Positions 23,273 to 33,750 of a stretch of DNA of 64,000 nucleotides are shown piece by piece (within the stretch, counting starts at the first letter, position 1; each line of letters opens with the position of its first letter). A program made the position numbers and the translations under genes. This DNA comes from Gracilaria vermiculophylla (Eukaryota > Rhodophyta > Florideophyceae > Gracilariales > Gracilariaceae), in assembly GCA_019155205.2 (NCBI GenBank), contig JAHNZQ020000227.1, forward strand, positions 1,329,189 to 1,393,188. Direction: 5' to 3'. The notes beneath the pieces are model-generated. The model worked only from the letters and a program-made list of their open reading frames with translations. It made no database searches and was not told the DNA's origin.

Positions 23273-23989
23273 TCAAATGGGGAGGGCGACGCCAGCAATG
23301 CGCTGAAAGTCAGCGACGGTGAGCCACGTGCGCACGGCGAGGCGCAGGTCGGCCAGCGCGCGCGCCTCGGCGGCGGCGTCGGCGGCGCGGCGCGCGCGGC
23401 GCAGGGGCGGCAGCGCGGCGGCGGCGGCGTCGACGGCGTCGGCCAGGCGGCGCTCGCGCTCGCTGATGCGGTTGCCCTCGGAGAAGTACGTGGTGCCGAA
23501 CAGGCGCAACGCGGCCACCAGGTCGTCCAGCGCCGCGTCGTCGGGCGCCGCCGCGCCGCCCAGCAGCGCGCGCGCGCCCGCCGTGATGCGCGGCTCGTAG
23601 CGCCGCCGCGCCGTCAGCTTGGTCGAGAAGCGCCCCGTGCGGTCGGCGCGCGCCGCGCGCGGCGCCGCCGCCGCTGCCGCCGCCGCCGTCGCCGCCGCCA
23701 GCGCCGCGCGCAGCAGCGCGCGCCGCGCCGTGCCGCCGCCGCCGCCGTCACCGCGCGCCGCCGCCGCCGCTGTCACCGCGCGCCGCCGTCGCGCCGCGCG
23801 CGTCGCGCCGCTGCCGTTGCCGCCGCCGCCGCCCACCGCCGCCGCCGCCGCCGCACGCCGCCAAGCGCGCGCGCCGCCCACCACCGCCGCGCCGCCAGCA
23901 AACGCCGCCACCGCGCGCCGCGCCGCCCGCGCCGCGCACCCTCCGCCGCCGCGCGCACTCGCCGCCGCCGCGCCGCGCAGCGCTCGCAT
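23273..23989 (-). CDS. Putative thylakoid-lumen protein with bipartite transit peptide
   Basis: 238 residues from the ATG at 23989. The N-terminal ~88 residues are Ala/Arg/Gly-rich without acidic residues, as in plastid transit peptides. They are followed by a twin Arg (89-90), a hydrophobic Ala/Leu stretch (91-109) and ARA (113-115), the layout of a Tat-type thylakoid signal. The predicted mature part is about 123 residues, begins DRTGRFSTKLTARRRYEPRI and is mainly helical (LRLFGTTYFSEGNRISERER). The size and leader recall small lumenal PsbQ-like or related photosystem-associated proteins, but I could not place it in a family. The gene is divergent from HRD3 across a repeat-filled spacer. 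Confidence 0.6.
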   Translation of the reverse strand: MRALRGAAAASARGGGGCAARAARRAVAAFAGGAAVVGGARAWRRAAAAAAVGGGGGNGSGATRAARRRRAVTAAAAARGDGGGGGTARRALLRAALAAATAAAAAAAAPRAARADRTGRFSTKLTARRRYEPRITAGARALLGGAAAPDDAALDDLVAALRLFGTTYFSEGNRISERERRLADAVDAAAAALPPLRRARRAADAAAEARALADLRLAVRTWLTVADFQRIAGVALPI

Positions 23990-24064
23990 CGTGCAGCCCG
24001 CCGCTCGCCGTCGCCGCTCCCCCCTCCTCCCCCCTCCCCCCTACCCCTCACAGCGCGCTATCAC

Positions 24065-24414
24065 ACGCCGCGTGCGCGATCTCGCTCTGCCACGTGCACC
24101 ACGCCCCACACACGTGTCGCATCCATCTTGACTGCGCTCTACGCGCCGCCCTTGCCACGTATACCACGCGTTCACACACGTGGCGCACCCATCTTGATTG
24201 TGCTCTGCGCCCCGACCTTGCCACGCGAGCCACGCGTCCGCGCCGCGCACGTGTCGCACCCATCTTCACTGTGCTCTACGCGCCGCCCTTGCCACGCGTA
24301 CCTCGCGTCCGCGCCGCACACACACGTGGCGCACCCATGTTGATTGTGCTCTGCGCCCCGACCTTGCCACGTAAGCCACGCGTCCGCGCCGCACACGGGG
24401 CGCACCCATCTTGA
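24065..24414 (+). repeat. Approximately 70-bp tandem repeat array in a divergent promoter
   Basis: About five units of 58-75 bp, each ending in a variant of CGCACCCATCTTGACTG. Units alternate: two carry TCTACGCGCCGCCCTTGCC, two carry TCTGCGCCCCGACCTTGCC, so the array is built of about 140-bp dimers. Four of the five units contain ACGTG (CACGTGTCGC or CACGTGGCGC); the last has lost it. CCACG occurs repeatedly. The array fills the space between the start codons at 23989 (minus) and 24567 (plus). Confidence 0.85.
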
Positions 24415-24566
24415 CTGAGCGCCGCTGCGCCGCGCAGCCGCAGCGCGCGCCGCCTTCCGCTCCCCCGCCACCGCGAGCTGCCTCACGCCGCTTCCACGCG
24501 CCCCGCCGTTCGCTGCCAACGCTCCCCCGCCCGCCCAGCCGCTGCCGCCGTCGCCGCCGCGTCGCA

Positions 24567-24973
24567 ATGGCGCCCCTCCGCCGCCTCCTTGCCGCCGCCG
24601 CCGTCGCCGTCGCCGCGCTGCTGGCGCCCGCGCTCGCTGTGCACCCGCCCGACCGCATGCAGTACGTCGCCGTCTTCCGCGGCAGCCACTTTCAGCCCCC
24701 CCCGCTGCGCGTCCTCATCAACGGTGTCCCCGCCCCGCACGTCCTCTTCCACAACCACACCGTCATCTCCTTCGTCATTCCGCGCGCCATCGTCGAGAAG
24801 AAGCTCCTCTTTCACTCCTCCGTCGTCCACATCACCGTCGGTTCCCTCAACCACAAGCTCCCGCTCCCGGCCCTGCGCGACGCTATTGCCGAGCTCGACT
24901 ATCACAAATTCCGCGCCAGCGTCCACGCCGCTCACCATTTAACACACCAACTGCCGCAGCATTCCCGACTTTC

Positions 24974-25030
<57 letters not shown>

Positions 25031-25145
25031 GCATCCGCCACAACAACAGCAACCACAACAACAACCCCAAACGTCCCAGAAAGCACAGTCACATCATCAA
25101 CAACAACAACCGCCACCACCGCAACAACAACAGCAGCAAGAACAA

Positions 25146-25195
<50 letters not shown>

Positions 25196-27218
25196 CCCTG
25201 AGCCACCCCACCAATCGCAGCCGCACCTGCTCCATCACTACACCGCCTTGCAAGACCCCTTCACCCCCACCCACCAGCTCACTGCCGCCTACACAGCCCT
25301 GCTGCACCACGTGCGTCAGTCCAACTCCTCCGACGCCATCCACGCCGTCGCCGTCGCCACCCTGTCCAACATCCCACACAGCCCCATCTCGCACGCCGAA
25401 GCCATCCGCCTCCTGCGCCACGCTGCCGACGACGGCGACCCGCACGCCCACGCGGAGCTCGCCTTCATGTACGCCACCGGCTTCGCCCACCCGCTGCTTC
25501 CCAAACACGAGCCCGCCGCCTTGCTCCACTGGACCATCGCCGCCGAGGCCGGCTCGCTGTACGCCTCCATGGCCCTGGCACACCGCCACCACGTCGCCCT
25601 CTCCGTCTCCGACAACTGCCCGCGCGCAGCCCAACTGTATAAACTCGTCGCAAACCTCACAGTGCCCCCCTCCACCTCGCTGCGCATGCTGTTGCCCTCG
25701 CTTTTGCTTCCCCCGCCGCGCAGAAGACTGCGCGAGGCACCCCCTTCGCGCCCTTCTGACGAGGTTGTACAGTATGTCGAGCGCGCCGCCAGCAGGGGTG
25801 ACCCCAGCGCCCAGGTCGAGCTGGCCAAACTCATCTACTTCAAGCCGCTGTCTGAGCGCGACGTTTCACGCGCCACCACCCTGTTCAAGCGCGCCGCGCA
25901 GTCTGGAAAGCCTGACGCCCACGCCTTGTTGGGATTTATCTACCTCAACGCCGGGCTCAACGCCACTGCCATTTCCCACTTCACCGCCGCCGCCAAGAAC
26001 AAGGAGCCCAACTCGTTGCATGCCTTGGGCTTTGCCGCGCTGCACGGTATTGGGCTGGAGAAGAACGCCACCGCCGCCGCCGCCTTCTTTCAACAGGCCA
26101 AAGAACTCAAGCACCCCGACGCGTTTTACAACCTGGCCACCATGTATGAGCAAGGCATTGGAGTGCTCAAATCGCCGCTTGACGCCATCGAAAATCTTTC
26201 CGCTGCCGCCTCCCTGGACCATGTCCAGGCCTTGTACGAGCTTGCGCTGCGATACTTGGCCGGCGACCCGCCGGTCAAGTACGACTGCATAAAGGCGGTT
26301 GCCAATCTGAAAAAGGTCGCTGAATCGGGCGTCTGGCAGCAGTACATCGACAAGGCCGGCCAGCTGCACGAGAAAGGAATGTACGCCCAAGCACTGTATC
26401 GCTACCTCAAAGCAGCGCACGCGGGGCTCGTCATCGCGCAGTACAATGCCGGCTTCATGTATGAGAAGGGCACCATTGTTGATCGGGGCTCGGCGGCGAG
26501 CCCTTTGTCCAGGGAACAGCTTGTTCGCAGCGCCATCGAGATGTATTCCATGTCTGCGGCGCAGGACGACGTGCCGAGCATGATTCGCATCGGCGATCTG
26601 GCCTTTGCGGAGATGCGCGACTACCCGCGCGCCGCTGTCGCCTATGAAAAGGCGAGTCGCGCCGGAAATGCAGAGGCGTTCTTCAACCTCGGCTGGATGC
26701 ACGCGAGGGGGTTCGGCATGAATCCCGACAGGCACATGGCCAAGCGGTACTTTGATATTGCGATGAAAATTGACTCGGATGCGTGGCTTCCGTCCACCAT
26801 TGCCGTGTTTGGCCTTCGGCATTACGACATTGTGTTTGGTGGCCTCGAGCGTCTCTCCGCGGTTTATGACGAGTATAGTCGATATATTACCGATATCGTT
26901 GTGGTCACTGTACTGCTGGGTGTGCTGGTGGTTATCGTCAACGCTCGCCAGCAAAGGCTAATGAGGTTGAACCAGAATGAAGGGATCGAACAAGATGATC
27001 ACGTACTTGATGAAAGACCACATCATGTCGGCACTACTGAACAACAAGGACAAGACGAACAAGAACAAGGACAAGGTCAAGAACAAGGGCAAGAACAAGA
27101 ACAAGAACAAGAACAAGAACAAGAACAAGAACAAGAACAAGAGCAAGAAGAACAAGCACAAAATCAAGTGCATGCAGATGGAAACGTGCAGACAGACAGT
27201 TCACGCGATGGGGATTGA
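24567..27218 (+). CDS. HRD3: HRD3/SEL1L-like ERAD adaptor, Sel1-repeat membrane protein
   Basis: 883 residues from the ATG at 24567; the in-frame extension upstream runs into the promoter repeats, while this ATG opens a clear signal peptide (residues 1-24). Residues about 138-210 are two polyglutamine tracts. Residues about 215-760 hold many Sel1-like repeats (ALLGFIYLNAGLNATAISHF, ALHGIGLEKNATAAAAFFQQA, YNLATMYEQGIG, YNAGFMYEKG, FFNLGWMHARGFG). A transmembrane segment follows at about 772-792 (IVVVTVLLGVLVVIV) and then an acidic cytosolic tail with an EQ repeat coded by a GAACAA microsatellite. This is the topology of Hrd3/SEL1L, the lumenal adaptor that brings misfolded glycoproteins to the HRD1 ligase. 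The gene for an HRD1-like ligase is at the right edge of the window. Confidence 0.88.
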
Positions 27219-28239
27219 GTGTCGTGTATTCTCCACGTTCCGTCTTAGACTAGCTCCGTTTTGTGCTGGTTTGCATCGAGTTTGTCATTGTTCTGTACTA
27301 TAGTCTCTTTGGCAACAGGTTCATGTACCATATTGGGTGCAAATCGCATTTCAAGATGATAAAGTAGGTGCAATCCCCTTATGACTTTACAGAAACTGGA
27401 TCGAATCGAATGTTATGCCTCGAAAGAAAAAAAAAAAGTTCAGCAACCGCAATCGACGTTACTAAGGGTACTTGCTAAGACATGCTTTAGTGCTTCAGAA
27501 AATAAGGGAAAGAAGAAAAGGATAGAGTATTCGTGACAGCTTACGGGTGATTATTTTTTGTACCTGCTGCGTTTGTGATGTGCCATTTCTCTTCCAATCG
27601 AAGTTTCTTTGGGATGCAAAGATGGGATGGCATTTTGTGTGGAATGCAAAAGAACATCTTCAACACTCGAATTCGTGGCCTGACATTTCTGAGCACATGA
27701 AGGCAGGTCCGTATTGTTTCTCTGTGCCTCGAAGCACAGCCTCGCTTCCGATCAGACCTCGCTATGATTGCGTGCAAGCAGCGATTTTCTTCCGTACACA
27801 ACGTACGAGTGCCTGTCTGCTCTGAACGTCTCCAGAGGCACAGTCATATTTGGAGCCGGTTCAAGGCACTGGAAAACTCATCTCAAAACGAGCGCTTTAA
27901 AGTACGCGACTGGGTCTGTTACCAGGAGTAATAAACTGTCATACGTGCAGTGTGGCATCAAAAGTGCAACAAGCTATCTAATTCAAGCAACATATAATAC
28001 GTGAGCTTTGAGACTGGAAGAAAGTTAAATTCCATGCCTCGGCGCTAGGAAAACCATGAGACGGTTTGTACTATCTACTAGTTTAGGTTAGTTGTACTAA
28101 AACTAAGTCTGTTCGTTAACATCCACTAATGAAGAAGACCTTCCAGTATGTAACTATTATCCAAAAGCACCGACAAATTGCCTCTTGATTGAACACGCAA
28201 GTTATCTGTAAATCGTGACAAACTTTTTCCTTGCCACGT
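27219..28239. other. Intergenic, no gene seen
   Basis: Moderately AT-rich spacer between the convergent 3' ends of HRD3 and the amidase gene. Overlapping frames at 27541-27825 on both strands have no recognisable content. Confidence 0.55.
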
Positions 28240-29646
28240 TCAGTCCTGTGTGAAGCCATCCTCATCAATGACGGCATTTTGGAAAAGGCAAGCAAGTTGC
28301 ACCAAGCTATTCTCTTCAAATGCTTGCGAAATCAACGTAATGCCCCGTGGTTCTCGGATGTTTAAACCATCCACCTTCTTCGCAGGGAGGGCAACAGCAC
28401 ACAAGTCCATCAAATTCACAAAATTTGTGTACGTTCCGAGCACTTTGTTAAGCCCAATCGGATCGTTGGCAACTTGCAATGTGGTCATCGCACATGGGAC
28501 ACTTGGCACGACAAGGAACTGCACCTTCGACCAAGTGTCACGCTTCGCAGTCTTGGTGTACCTGCACACCTGCTCCTGAGCAAGAAAAACTTCGTGCGCC
28601 TTTCCGTCCTTTCCGCCCATGATGATAAGGAAGACGCTTGGATTGATGGCGGCAGCCTCCAGGCCTGCGTTCTCGCTCAAGAAGTCCCCGACCGCAGCGT
28701 ATCGCTCTGGCACGAGAGCGCCGTAAAGCATATCTGCCACTTTCTGGAAGGGGGAAAAGTCGATTTCGAACCTCTTCCCCCCCAGCATTTCTAGTCTGTC
28801 GACTGCAGCGAAAAAGCTTTCCTTTGCTATTTTGTCTCCGCGGAAATCGAGAAAGGGCTTTGACGGAATGCCAAAGCTGAAATTGATGTTTCCCATCGGC
28901 TGTAACGCCAACGGGGGTTCGGGCATCTTCCCAGCAGGCGGCACGCGGGAAAATGGATTCATTGGATCGTACTTGGCGGCGATTTTTAAGACCAGCGCCG
29001 CATCTTCAATTGAATTAGCAAAGATGGATACACAGTCTTGTGATGCAGCTGCCGGAACGACGCCGGACGTGGACAAGATGCCCTTTGTCGGTTTCAATCC
29101 AACGATGTGGTTCATGGCGGCTGGCACTCGGCCGGACCCCGCCGTGTCTGTTCCCAGGGCGAACACGCAAAGACCCAAGGCCACAGCGACAGCGGAGCCC
29201 GAGGAACTACCGCCTGGGATGTACTCCCTGTTGCAGGCGTTGACTGGTGCCCCGTACGGAGACCTCATGCCCGTGAGTCCGCAGGCAAACTGATCCATGT
29301 TTGTCTTACCAATGACGACAGCACCAGCCTTCTCAAGCTGCTCCACGACGAAGGCGGTGCTCTCGGGGTCGTATGCATAGCCTGGACATGCTGCAGTGGT
29401 CTTGAGCGGAGGGGCGTCGATATTGTCCTTGACCGCGAATGGTACGCCATGCAGCGCCAGTCGACGGTGCTTATCGGTTGCGTGAAGCTCATCAACACGA
29501 GCGATGAGCTCTTCCAAAGGGGACAACGATATGAACACGGACTCGGTCTGCTTGGCGCGATGATGCAGATCGCTGTAGAATGCACGAAGATCGGCGTGTG
29601 ACGACGTGTCCGCAGCAAATGCGTGCAGAGTGATTCGTGCGTTCAT
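28240..29646 (-). CDS. Allophanate hydrolase-type amidase (amidase-signature family)
   Basis: 468 residues from the ATG at 29646. It carries the amidase-signature core: GVPFAVKDNIDAPPLKTTAA (Lys73), IGKTNMDQFACGLTGMRSPY, GGSSSGSAVAVALG (cis-Ser147) and GTDTAGSGRVPA (nucleophile Ser171), then GLKPTKG. The Lys-Ser-Ser spacing of 74 and 24 residues, and the words around it, are those of allophanate hydrolase (AtzF/DUR2 class), which splits allophanate to ammonium and CO2 in ATP-dependent urea breakdown. The protein ends after the amidase domain (GITLISQAFEENSL...), so the extra C-terminal domain of bacterial AtzF (about 600 residues in total) is absent, and no urea carboxylase is fused. A broader amidase role cannot be excluded. 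Base composition is less extreme than in the GC-rich genes to the left. Confidence 0.85.
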   Translation of the reverse strand: MNARITLHAFAADTSSHADLRAFYSDLHHRAKQTESVFISLSPLEELIARVDELHATDKHRRLALHGVPFAVKDNIDAPPLKTTAACPGYAYDPESTAFVVEQLEKAGAVVIGKTNMDQFACGLTGMRSPYGAPVNACNREYIPGGSSSGSAVAVALGLCVFALGTDTAGSGRVPAAMNHIVGLKPTKGILSTSGVVPAAASQDCVSIFANSIEDAALVLKIAAKYDPMNPFSRVPPAGKMPEPPLALQPMGNINFSFGIPSKPFLDFRGDKIAKESFFAAVDRLEMLGGKRFEIDFSPFQKVADMLYGALVPERYAAVGDFLSENAGLEAAAINPSVFLIIMGGKDGKAHEVFLAQEQVCRYTKTAKRDTWSKVQFLVVPSVPCAMTTLQVANDPIGLNKVLGTYTNFVNLMDLCAVALPAKKVDGLNIREPRGITLISQAFEENSLVQLACLFQNAVIDEDGFTQD

Positions 29647-30635
29647 CGTAGTGACGGACGTGAGTGGGGAAGGTCGGATTGATGACAGACAGTGAATGTA
29701 GAAGCTGGCGCTTTAGAAGGCAAATTTGGCGATCTTAAAGTAGAGTGTAAGCGCAATTCCGCATTGATGCTGGCGTTTGTAAAGCCATTGGCTGTGCGTC
29801 GCAATGAAAAGCGAATGCGTTGCTCGAGCGCTTTGGCTCTTTTACCGGGCAGGAACCACGGCGCAGAACGCGGTCTGCCGTTGTGAAATTAACCCTGACC
29901 GCTCCAAAAAACCAACCGCCATAGGGATATCGGTGTACGTATTTGTCCATACAAGGTCCGATGTGTAGGACGTGAAAATACGGCAATTTGGGTTTTTGAA
30001 TAGGACTTCACCTGATTTTCTCGAAGGGCGAGTATGCGGGCTTGTTCTTTTCTCCAGTAGATGTTCCGCCGCATTACGCCCTTATCCCCGTATACCATCC
30101 GGATTGATGCCCACATTAAAGATCTGAGAAACCTTTCAGCGCAAAAAAGGCAAATACTGAAGCGATTGTGCAAAAAAACCGCACTAAAGTATGAGCTAAT
30201 GGATATGAATTATCTTTTTTTCAACAAGAGAAGCCTCGAAATAAAAGACCCGCGAATAATCCATTAATATTTTCGAAAGCAAACTCTAATTTTATCACAA
30301 AGTTGTGTATTTTGTGCCGCCGGCACAACATAAACACATATAAACTCCATTCAAACGTCTAATCGACAACTTCATACATTTTCGAGATTAAAAAATTAAT
30401 GATGGGAGAGAGAGAAAACTTAGTTCGAGTAATAATATATGTGCACTGGCAACAAACAAAAAAAGCTTTTTATATGCATATTAAAATTTTTTGCTTCTGA
30501 TCAATTCTTCAAAGCTTTATTTTTGTCATTACACCAAGACAATATGGAACATGCAACGTGTGCCAGAAATCTGGAAATTTTGGCCGCTTAATCACGCACT
30601 GTTTTTTGTTAATTCTATAAGTATGGGAAGGCTAA
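29647..30635. other. AT-rich intergenic region, no gene seen
   Basis: Upstream of the amidase gene. Only short frames without motifs are present. It ends at the TAA target site of Harbinger copy H1 (30633-30635). Confidence 0.55.
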
Positions 30636-30722
30636 GGGCATCTCTATCAAAGACCCAAATACCCAAGTATTTGGCATCCAACCCAAAAAAGCATCTCTAT
30701 CAAGTCCCCAAAAGCTATAAAT

Positions 30723-30792
30723 TTTAGGTCGCGACCTAAACTCCATGCTATTCTCGGTGCAATTTAGCCGGCAGTTTAGGTCGCAACCTAAA
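30723..30792. repeat. Subterminal palindromes of Harbinger H1
   Basis: A perfect 18-bp palindrome TTTAGGTCGCGACCTAAA (30723-30740) and a one-base variant TTTAGGTCGCAACCTAAA (30775-30792), 52 bp apart, just inside the left end. The same pair is conserved in the copy at the window start. They are candidate binding sites for the element's MYB-like protein or transposase. Confidence 0.8.
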
Positions 30793-30927
30793 ATGGAAGA
30801 CCAACCACAATGTGCCAGGTTTGCAAGTTTGCAGTAGACAAATATGGCGCCAAGTTCAAACCCAAACGGATATCTTCCCAAGTGAATGCCTCTTGCGCCT
30901 TCTGCGCCTCCTCTATCCACCACCAAT

Positions 30928-31980
30928 ATGGATACCTCTCGAGGCCCCAATTTTATCCCAAAGGAAGACCTTGCACTCACGCGTTCATGGATTTCTGCAT
31001 CTCAATCAGTGCTGGAACAAAATGCGGACACATTCTAGAGAACTGTGGTAAACACTTTCTCAGCACAACCTGAAGCTTTCCGACCCCGCGCGCATGGCAG
31101 CCTAAGCTCCCGGTGGATAACAATTGCGAGAACAACGCAAAACTACCTGGGTGCTGAAAAACTGTACCGCTCTTCCATTCCTTCTGGTGAATCTGAAGAA
31201 GACACATTGAAGAATATCATGACGTTATACAGAACAAACAATAAATTCAAGTTTCGCGGTTATCTTCGTACTCCCGGTGCAATACGCTTTATGTCTGCTG
31301 CCCGTTTGCTTTTTTCATGCCCAAAGTTTTCCACAGCAATCCGCAGCACCTCCCAATTTGCAAACGGACACAAAGCCCATGGACCTCATCACAATGAAAA
31401 GCATCCCAATGAAAACGATGAGGAATCAAAGTATGCATCTATTCCCATGTCGAATCCTGCGTCGACGCGTCCTACGGGGGCAAAGAAGCGTAAATTGGAA
31501 GAGAGTACTGGGAAACATCCTTCGAAGGTTGCACGAAGCATGGACGCGATGACGGAAAGTATTCGTGGTTCTGATGCAAACAAGAAAAAGGCAGCATCTA
31601 TCCTATTGCAATTTAAAATCTTGCACAGAATGTTCATCTCTCCACTAGAAATGAACAAGAGATTGGAAGATCTCATGAACAAAGCAGCGATGCTTGAAAG
31701 ATTTACGACATCGGATGAAGTAGATTGTAGTTCTCCCACGCCAAATCAAGGCAGTATCAACGAGAGCGTTGGTAGCAACTCACCCTACCAGCCCAAAAGA
31801 AGCTCGACCAACCACGAAACTGAGCAAAAAGGATTTCCTGCTGACTCTCCTCGGCCATTGTGTGTCTCTTCTATAGTGAGTAATGTCGGTCAGGAGCAGG
31901 CAATGCGAAACCCGGAAATTCAAGGCTCTCCGTTAGGAGTGGGGTCTGGGGCGGAGCCCCAACCGCATATGGTGCCGTAG
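30928..31980 (+). pseudogene. Harbinger H1 MYB/SANT-like protein, one premature stop
   Basis: The frame starts at the ATG at 30928 (MDTSRGPNFIPKEDLALTRSW) and runs to 31980, with a single TAG at 31036-31038. Aligned by eye with the H3 copy (FSPADDYALSLAWTSVSRTTLEQNLDVFW), the stop replaces a conserved Trp. The rest (RTTQNYLGAEKLYRSSIPSGESEED, then a Lys-rich region and a helical part) follows the trihelix/SANT-like plan of the second Harbinger protein, which binds element ends and assists the transposase. Otherwise the frame is intact. Confidence 0.85.
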
Positions 31981-32108
31981 ACGCCCTAAGCTTTGGATGC
32001 ACTTGAACAACCGTCTCATAGTCCTGTGGGAACTTTGGGCCTATCGGCAGGGCTTCAAGAGGTGTATCTGCGCTGTGACCAGAGATGGTTTGTGAGAGCG
32101 TCAGAAAG

Positions 32109-33419
32109 TTACTTGTGCTGATCTTCGTTGGTTACGAGGTCATGTTGTTGCAATAAAGCGGAAAGCCCTACATTACTTGTGACGCTGATTGCTCCCTCTG
32201 TCTCGTCATCTGGGTCGTCATCTGCGTTGTTTTCCGACGGTTGTGCTTCCGCTACGAACTCTTCTATGACCGAAACCGGAACACTATTTTCGTCCGTTTT
32301 GCTTCTTAGCTCCCCCTTCAAGCCCATGTCCACTATCATGTTATTTAGTATGACACAAACCTGACGAATTAGAATTATCTTCTCGTCACACCACTCGAAA
32401 AGTTCCTGTCTCAACACCTTGAAACGCCCCTGCAATGCGCCAAAGAACCTCTCAATATCTTTTCGTCTTCCTTCTTGTGCTTTTGTCATGTTCCTTTCGC
32501 GATCATTCGTCGGAGCATGATTGGGACCAACAAAAACGGCCTACAGTGGGTAAATGCCGTCCACCAAGTAGTAACGCAAGCCATGGCATACAGAACCATT
32601 TACTACATATCCTTCTGGAAGTGATATACGCATTCTGCTGGAGAGAATATCAATGAAAAGCGGGCTGTTGTTCAAAACGGTAATGTCTTTATTGGTTCCA
32701 CATCGACCAGGAAACCAGTGCCAACAGTAGAGATTACGATCACAGAGTGCCTCACAGCTGATTTTTGCAAGCTTCCCATCCTTTGGATTATGACATTGTC
32801 CTTTGTATACCTTCGGACAATTCTTCCAATGAAGATGCATGCAATCTACACATCCAATGCACCCTGGAAATCCTTCGTTCGCATACTGTTTTTCAATAGA
32901 TCGTAGTTCGGTGAGTGTAGGTTCGCGGTTCAAGTACAACGGCCCATATTTGTTGTACATACTTCTCATATCTACCGTTAAGTATGTACGCTGGCTTTCA
33001 GGTGCCATTTTGATCATATCATCCATTTGATCGAACGAAAGACCAGTTGCGAGTTTTCGAAGCGTTCCTAGAATCTTTTGATGTGACTTATGTCCCGGTC
33101 TCCCGGAACGGTTCACCTGTTGTTGCAATCGTGGTTCAAATTCGAGAAGTTGATCATGCAGAATCCAGTACAGTGGCAGGGGTATGCGAAACACTTTTCG
33201 AAAGTATACTGGTGGGTACACAGGATTGGCATCGAGGTACGACGAAAAACAGTCACAAGGACCTCTACAAATTGTAATGCTTGATGGGGTTCTTCCACCA
33301 TGACGTGGAGGTTGAGGAACTGCAAATGGGAGGATTGCAGTGAGTGTCGCGGCGAATTGGACAGCGGCGTGCTCTTCGGTGTCGCTCAAGAGCTCTACAT
33401 CGGAGGAAGTGTCACTCAT
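32109..33419 (-). pseudogene. Harbinger H1 transposase, one premature stop
   Basis: From the ATG at 33419 to a stop at 32109 the reading frame has only one interruption, a TAG at 32541-32543 where relatives have Trp (GIYPL-stop-AVFVGPNHAP). Family landmarks: LRKLATGLSFDQMDDMIKMA, the first catalytic region GCIGCVDCMHLHWKNCPKV, GTNKDITVLNNSPLF, and the C-terminal EGRRKDIERFFGALQGRF with the catalytic Glu. The total would be 436 residues, normal for a plant-type Harbinger transposase. A later Asp/acid-rich tail follows. The gene converges on the MYB-like ORF. Confidence 0.9.
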
Positions 33420-33728
33420 AATGTACGAGACGAGAGACTGCGGGCGTTGGGAGATGGAGAGCATGGGAGCTGTGAACGTTGTGGAACGCTCAGAATGATC
33501 TCTGTACAGGGATAGGAGATGCCAACACATTTGGCTTTTGGAAAGCACTGATAGTGTTGCGTAATGTAATGTGAAAGGAAATTTGTCATTTTGGCATATT
33601 TGGGTTACGGGTTTTAGGTTTGTTGATAGAGATGCTCTAACAGTGCCAGAAGTGGCCCTGCCCACGTGTGGGAAATTTAGATATTTTAGATATTTTTGCA
33701 CGACCACTTTGTTGGAAAGTAGTGAGTA

Positions 33729-33750
33729 GGGGCAAGCTCCCGCTTGCCCC
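33729..33750. other. Perfect hairpin
   Basis: GGGGCAAGC (33729-33737) and GCTTGCCCC (33742-33750) form a 9-bp stem with a 4-nt loop. It lies between Harbinger H1 and the element carrying the transposase at 34171. Confidence 0.7.

Larger units (their letters stand above)
30636..33637 (+). mobile_element. PIF/Harbinger transposon H1, near-complete
   Basis: A 3002-bp element with terminal inverted repeats GGGCATCTCTATCAA (left) and, read inward from the right, GAGCATCTCTATCAA (14 of 15 matching). It is flanked by TAA on both sides (30633-30635 and 33638-33640). It holds the two genes expected for the family in convergent orientation: a MYB/SANT-like ORF (plus) and a DDE transposase (minus). Each is broken by one TAG, so the copy is probably not autonomous. 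Its left end is closely related to positions 1-274. Confidence 0.95.

Noticed and set aside
24065..24414. CRISPR-like array
   Set aside because: The units are whole-length diverged tandem repeats without unique spacers of constant length, in a eukaryotic promoter context.
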